17,138 nt of DNA. It comes from JBOFLO01 sp051657905 (GTDB taxonomy: Bacteria > Patescibacteriota > Gracilibacteria > UBA1369). Shown piece by piece: positions 13,253-17,138 of the stretch (position 1 is the stretch's first letter; every line of letters begins with the position of its first letter). The notes under the pieces were generated by a model, which saw only the letters and a program-made list of their open reading frames with translations, did no database searches and was not told where the DNA came from. The DNA lies in NCBI GenBank assembly GCA_051657905.1, contig JBOFLO010000070.1:1-17138 (forward strand). The letters run 5' to 3'. The position numbers were made by a program, and so were the translations under genes.

Positions 13253-14668
13253 ATGGAAAAAAATAATCTAATGGACAAAGTTATTTCACTTTGTAAAAGA
13301 CGCGGTTTTGTTTTCCCGGGTTCAGAAATCTATGGAGGACTTGCCAACACTTGGGACTACGGTCCACTCGGCTCTCAATTAAAAAAGAATATCAAAGATC
13401 TTTGGTGGAAAACTTTTGTGGAACAAAGAACCGATATGGTTGGTTTAGATGCTGCAATTTTAATGAACCCTACCACCTGGGAAGCATCTGGACATGTTGT
13501 GAGTTTCAGCGACCCATTGATGGATTGCCGCAAATGCAAAGCCAGAGTACGTGCCGACAAAATGATTGAACAATGGCAACACGAAAACAATAGCTCCGAC
13601 AAACCTGCCAACTGGGCCGGCGAAAAAACTCCACCAGGCGACTTATTAAACTTTATTAATGAAAAGAAAATTACCTGCCCTCATTGCAAAAATTGCGACT
13701 GGACAGAGCCAAAATCTTTTAACTTAATGTTTAAAACCAAACAAGGAGTAGTTGAAGAAGACGCCAAAGATATTTATTTGAGACCTGAAACTGCTCAAGG
13801 TATTTTTGTAAATTTCAAAAATGTTTTGGAAACCAGTCGTAAAAAATTACCCTTTGGTATAGCTCAAATCGGAAAATCCTTCCGTAATGAAATCACTCCT
13901 GGAAATTTTATTTTCCGCACTCGCGAATTCGAACAAATGGAAATCGAATATTTTTTCGACCCTGAACAAACACCTTGGGAACCGCTATTTAAGCAATGGC
14001 AAACTCAATCTTTAGATTTCGTTCAAAATAAATTAGGCATGGATCCAACTCGCCTGCGTTTGCGTGACCATGACCCAGATGAATTATCACATTATTCTAA
14101 AGGCACAACAGATATTGAATTTAATTTTCCCTTTGGCTGGGGCGAACTTTGTGCCGCAGGCGCCTATCGCACTGACTATGATTTAAAACAACATCAACAA
14201 TATTCTGGCGAAAAATTAACCTATCGCGATCCGTACACCAACAAAGAATTAGTACCTCATGTACTTGAACCAAGCTATGGCGTGGAAAGATTATTATTAG
14301 GAGTTTTATTAAGTGCTTATCATGAAGAACAAGTAGCCGAGGGCGACGAAAGAATTGTTATGAAATTTAAACCCGACCTAGCTCCTATCACCATTGCAGT
14401 ATTACCTTTAAGCAATAAATTAAACGAATCCGCAGAAAAAGTTCAGCAAGAATTGCAAAAACATTTCCGCACCGACTTTGATGTTTCTGGATCAATTGGC
14501 AAAAGATACCGCCGCTATGATGAAGTAGGCACTCCATTCTGCCTAACCTACGATTTTGACAGCGAAACAGATCAATCAGTAACTATTCGCTACCGTGATT
14601 CCATGACTCAAGAACGCGTAAAAATCTCAGAATTGGTCAATTTTATTAAATTAAAGTTGGAAAGCTAA
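13253..14668 (+). CDS. glyS: glycyl-tRNA synthetase, single-chain class II type
   Basis: Attaches glycine to tRNA-Gly, using ATP, in the cytoplasm. The 471-residue length fits the alpha2 homodimer type rather than the alpha2beta2 type with separate glyQ and glyS chains. The N-terminus KRRGFVFPGSEIYGGLANTW is the standard opening. A zinc-ribbon-like insertion follows (C92-RK-C95 and C142-PH-C145-KN-C148). Motif 2 is FRNEITPGNFIFRTREFEQM and motif 3 EPSYGVERLLLGVL. The C-terminal anticodon-binding domain covers ~375-471 (IAVLPLSNKL, GSIGKRYRRYDEVGTPFCLT). The ATG lies 20 bases after the DUF3467 gene. A strong terminator follows at 14694-14728. Confidence 0.94.
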   Translation: MEKNNLMDKVISLCKRRGFVFPGSEIYGGLANTWDYGPLGSQLKKNIKDLWWKTFVEQRTDMVGLDAAILMNPTTWEASGHVVSFSDPLMDCRKCKARVRADKMIEQWQHENNSSDKPANWAGEKTPPGDLLNFINEKKITCPHCKNCDWTEPKSFNLMFKTKQGVVEEDAKDIYLRPETAQGIFVNFKNVLETSRKKLPFGIAQIGKSFRNEITPGNFIFRTREFEQMEIEYFFDPEQTPWEPLFKQWQTQSLDFVQNKLGMDPTRLRLRDHDPDELSHYSKGTTDIEFNFPFGWGELCAAGAYRTDYDLKQHQQYSGEKLTYRDPYTNKELVPHVLEPSYGVERLLLGVLLSAYHEEQVAEGDERIVMKFKPDLAPITIAVLPLSNKLNESAEKVQQELQKHFRTDFDVSGSIGKRYRRYDEVGTPFCLTYDFDSETDQSVTIRYRDSMTQERVKISELVNFIKLKLES

Positions 14669-14693
14669 TTTTGGCAAGACCAAACCTCTTAAA

Positions 14694-14728
14694 AAGGTTT
14701 CCTTCTTTGGAAAAGGGAAGCCTTTTTT
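14694..14728 (+). terminator. terminator of the rlmN-DUF3467-glyS run
   Basis: AAGGTTTCCT (14694-14703) and GGGAAGCCTT (14715-14724) form a 10-bp stem with two G-U pairs and an 11-base loop, followed by TTTTTT (14723-14728). It lies 25 bases after the glyS stop, and its last T is the first base of the next promoter's extended -10. Confidence 0.85.
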
Positions 14729-14736
14729 GATATAAT
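14728..14736 (+). promoter_or_regulatory. extended -10 promoter of the second VirD4/TraG-like ATPase
   Basis: TGA followed by TATAAT is a perfect extended -10; TTGGAA (14707-14712) could serve as a -35 at 18 bases. The predicted transcription start near 14743 gives a ~15-base leader to the ATG at 14758. The -35 would lie in the loop of the preceding terminator. Confidence 0.6.
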
Positions 14737-14757
14737 TAAGTGAATAAAAACAAACCT

Positions 14758-17138
14758 ATGAATTTTGTTAATCCTATTGAGCAGTTAGCCAACGGCGACA
14801 TCTACGGACTTTATAATTTACTGATCTACTTAGTAGTCGCCATCATCATCTGGAATTTCCTAATTTCCACTATTCGTTTTCTTTTCATTCTTCATCAAAA
14901 CAAAAGCGCCCTTTATTTGAAAATTCGTATTCCGCGAGAGGATTCAGTTAAAGATAATGAGCGAAAAGAAGAAAAAGATTTCCGCGAAAAAATCAGCATC
15001 ATGGAACAATTCTTCCGTAACATTCATGAATTGGCAGAATTGAGTATGCGCAATATTATTCGCACTTCACTTTTCACTTCCAACATCATCTCTTTTGAAA
15101 TAGTTGCACAAAAGAAATTGATCGATTTTTACATTGTTGTTCCAAAAATTTATCGTGAATTAGTTGAGAAACAAGTTACCTCATACTATCCAAACGCCGA
15201 CATTATCCCGGAACAAAAATATCCACTAGCTCCCCATGGCAATAAGTTGCGCATGTACTATGCCTATGCCAAAGAAAAATATTGGTTTCCTTTTAAAACT
15301 TATAAAACCCTAGAAACAGATCCACTTAATGATTTAACCAACATCTTCTCCAAATTAGAAGAAAATGAAATGGCGGGGATTCAGGTTTGTCTTAGACCCC
15401 TACGCAGCCGAAAGTATAATAAAAAATCTGAAAAAATTGCTTCACTTTTATTTAAAGGTAAAGAACCACCTCGTTTCAGCTTCCCAGGTTTCAATTTTAT
15501 CTACAATCTTTTTGCCGGGGTAATCGGCGGCTATGACAAAATGCGTTTCGATAAACCTAATGATCAAACAGGTTTCGTGCGTATGCTTCAACCATTGGAA
15601 GAAAGAGCTAAAAAAATGGGTGAAAAAGCCGCCCAGCCAAGTTTCCGTATTGTTATGAGATTTTTCGGCTCAGCCCCAACTATCACCAGAGCGGAAAACA
15701 TCACCAACAACGTGAATCTTGCCTTGAATATGTACAAGGACGAATTCTCCAACTGGTTCCAAACTCGTCGTATTGTTCCTTTCGATGTGATCAATAACGC
15801 GATCATGCAATTTAATTATCAAGAAAGATTAATAGATTCCGGCCCAATTTTAAGTGAAAAACGCAATATTTTCGGGCCAGAAGAATTAGCTTCAATTTTC
15901 CACTTACCTTGTTCTCGTTACAATCACACTCCAGGCATTAACTGGCTACCATACAAAGTTTTACCAGCTCCAAACGATGTTCCAAACGAAGGAGTTTTAC
16001 TTGGCTACAATGTTTATCGTGGCATCAAAAAAGAAATTCGCATGCTGCGCAAAGATCGTACCAGACATCATTATTGTATCGGGAAATCCGGTTCAGGAAA
16101 ATCAGTGTTTTTAAGTTACTTAGCAAGACAAGATATTAAAGCAGGGGATGGACTATGTGTAATCGATCCACATGGTGATTTAATTGAAGAATTAATTACT
16201 TTCGTGCCAAAAGAACGTGCTAAAGATGTAGTGGTTTTCAATCCTTCCGACACCGAAAGACCAATGGGTTTAAATATTCTTGAGGCCAACACTCCCGAAG
16301 AAATGGACATGGCCTCCAGCCAGGCAACTGAAATTTTTATTAAGCTATTCGGTGACGAAATTTTCGGTCCACGTATTCAACATTATTTCCGCAATGCTTG
16401 TTTAACTTTGATGGAAGATAAGGACGAAGGCGCAACTTTAATCGACGTTCCACGCATATTCGTTGATGACGAATTCATGAAATACAAAGTCAGCAAAATC
16501 ACTAATCCCGTAGTAAAATCTTTCTGGGAACATGAATACGCCCACACTGGTGATCGTGAAAAACAAGAAATGATTCCCTACTTCTCTTCAAAATTTGGTC
16601 CGTTTATTACTAATTCCATCATGCGTAATACCATCGGCCAAACCAAATCCGCTTTCAACTTCCGTCAGGCCATGGATAATCAACAAGTACTTCTGATCAA
16701 TCTTTCCAAAGGTAAAATCGGGGATTTAAATACTCAATTATTAGGATTGGTGGTAGTTGCCAGAATTCAAATGGCCGCTATGTCCCGTGTTGATATCCCA
16801 GAAGATCAACGTAAAGATTTTTATTTATATGTAGATGAGTTCCAAAATTTCTCTACCGACAGTTTCGCGTCAATCTTATCTGAAGCAAGAAAATATCACT
16901 TAGCCTTAATCATGGCTAATCAGTACATCAAGCAGCTCGAGAAAAAACAAGACACCACTATCCGCGACGCGGTATTCGGTAACGTTGGTACAATGATGTC
17001 CTTTAAGGTAGGTGCCGATGATGGAGAGTATCTAGCAAAAGAATACGCTCCAGTTCTTACCGAACAAGACATTATCGGTATTGCTAATTACAAAGCTTAT
17101 ATCAAGCTCAATATCAACAACACTACATCCCGCCCTTT
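14758..17138 (+). CDS. VirD4/TraG-like membrane ATPase (3' end outside window)
   Basis: At least 793 residues; by comparison with the paralog ending at 452, about 50-60 more lie beyond the window. A membrane segment sits at ~18-45 (NLLIYLVVAIIIWNFLIS), followed by a charged stretch and a ~380-residue region that I do not recognise. The ATPase core shows Walker A G442-KSGSGKS-449, IDPHGD (469-474) and Walker B LYVDEF with D693-E694, then DAVFGNVG and EYLAKE as in the paralog. The motor should face the cytoplasm and pump DNA or protein through an envelope channel, as coupling proteins do in type IV secretion. No other secretion gene is in view. The start is supported by the promoter at 14728-14736; there is no Shine-Dalgarno. 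The family is clear; the substrate is unknown. Confidence 0.88.
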   Translation, partial: MNFVNPIEQLANGDIYGLYNLLIYLVVAIIIWNFLISTIRFLFILHQNKSALYLKIRIPREDSVKDNERKEEKDFREKISIMEQFFRNIHELAELSMRNIIRTSLFTSNIISFEIVAQKKLIDFYIVVPKIYRELVEKQVTSYYPNADIIPEQKYPLAPHGNKLRMYYAYAKEKYWFPFKTYKTLETDPLNDLTNIFSKLEENEMAGIQVCLRPLRSRKYNKKSEKIASLLFKGKEPPRFSFPGFNFIYNLFAGVIGGYDKMRFDKPNDQTGFVRMLQPLEERAKKMGEKAAQPSFRIVMRFFGSAPTITRAENITNNVNLALNMYKDEFSNWFQTRRIVPFDVINNAIMQFNYQERLIDSGPILSEKRNIFGPEELASIFHLPCSRYNHTPGINWLPYKVLPAPNDVPNEGVLLGYNVYRGIKKEIRMLRKDRTRHHYCIGKSGSGKSVFLSYLARQDIKAGDGLCVIDPHGDLIEELITFVPKERAKDVVVFNPSDTERPMGLNILEANTPEEMDMASSQATEIFIKLFGDEIFGPRIQHYFRNACLTLMEDKDEGATLIDVPRIFVDDEFMKYKVSKITNPVVKSFWEHEYAHTGDREKQEMIPYFSSKFGPFITNSIMRNTIGQTKSAFNFRQAMDNQQVLLINLSKGKIGDLNTQLLGLVVVARIQMAAMSRVDIPEDQRKDFYLYVDEFQNFSTDSFASILSEARKYHLALIMANQYIKQLEKKQDTTIRDAVFGNVGTMMSFKVGADDGEYLAKEYAPVLTEQDIIGIANYKAYIKLNINNTTSRP

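Overview
The window looks like chromosome of a Candidate Phyla Radiation (Patescibacteria) bacterium. The evidence is the AT-rich, tightly packed DNA, the two large VirD4/TraG-like ATPases typical of that group, two proteins joining sigma-70 region 4 to HARE-type winged helices, a DUF3467 protein, and few Shine-Dalgarno sequences. The standard bacterial code fits: no gene needs TGA read as an amino acid. I cannot name the lineage more closely from sequence alone.

Layout. Positions 1-452 are the C-terminal end of a VirD4/TraG-like ATPase, and a paralog of it starts at 14758 and runs off the right edge. 568-1815 is a secreted cell-wall protein (3D domain plus two peptidoglycan-binding repeats). 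1876-3815 is a damage-response pair: a LexA-type repressor whose protease half has UmuD spacing, then a UmuC/DinB-like Y-family polymerase, separated by a ten-copy AGTA repeat. A tRNA-Leu(UAG), a short HIT protein and a GC-rich pyrF of foreign appearance lie on the minus strand at 3845-5191. 5341-6420 and 9963-10994 (minus) encode the two sigma-region-4/HARE-HTH paralogs. Between them are a membrane glycosyltransferase (6738-8411), an unrecognised acidic/coiled-coil protein (8426-8926, minus) and a TPR-like protein (9043-9966). 11124-11789 (minus) is an OmpR-type regulator lacking the phosphoacceptor aspartate. 11935-14668 is a compact rlmN - DUF3467 - glycyl-tRNA synthetase run, followed by a terminator and the second ATPase.

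How the parts fit. The lexA promoter carries a GAAC-N4-GTTC-like half-match operator, which suggests an autoregulated SOS unit with the polymerase. Several promoters share an extended -10 (TGN followed by TATAAT or TAAAAT), and transcription units are closely packed, with terminators overlapping the next promoter at 1839-1872 and 14694-14736. The strongest candidates for new biology are the paired sigma-like/HARE proteins, the UmuD-like LexA next to its polymerase, the perfect 21-bp palindrome at the rlmN promoter, the AGTA tract, and the compositionally foreign pyrF. I found no CRISPR array, insertion sequence, rRNA or obvious defence system.
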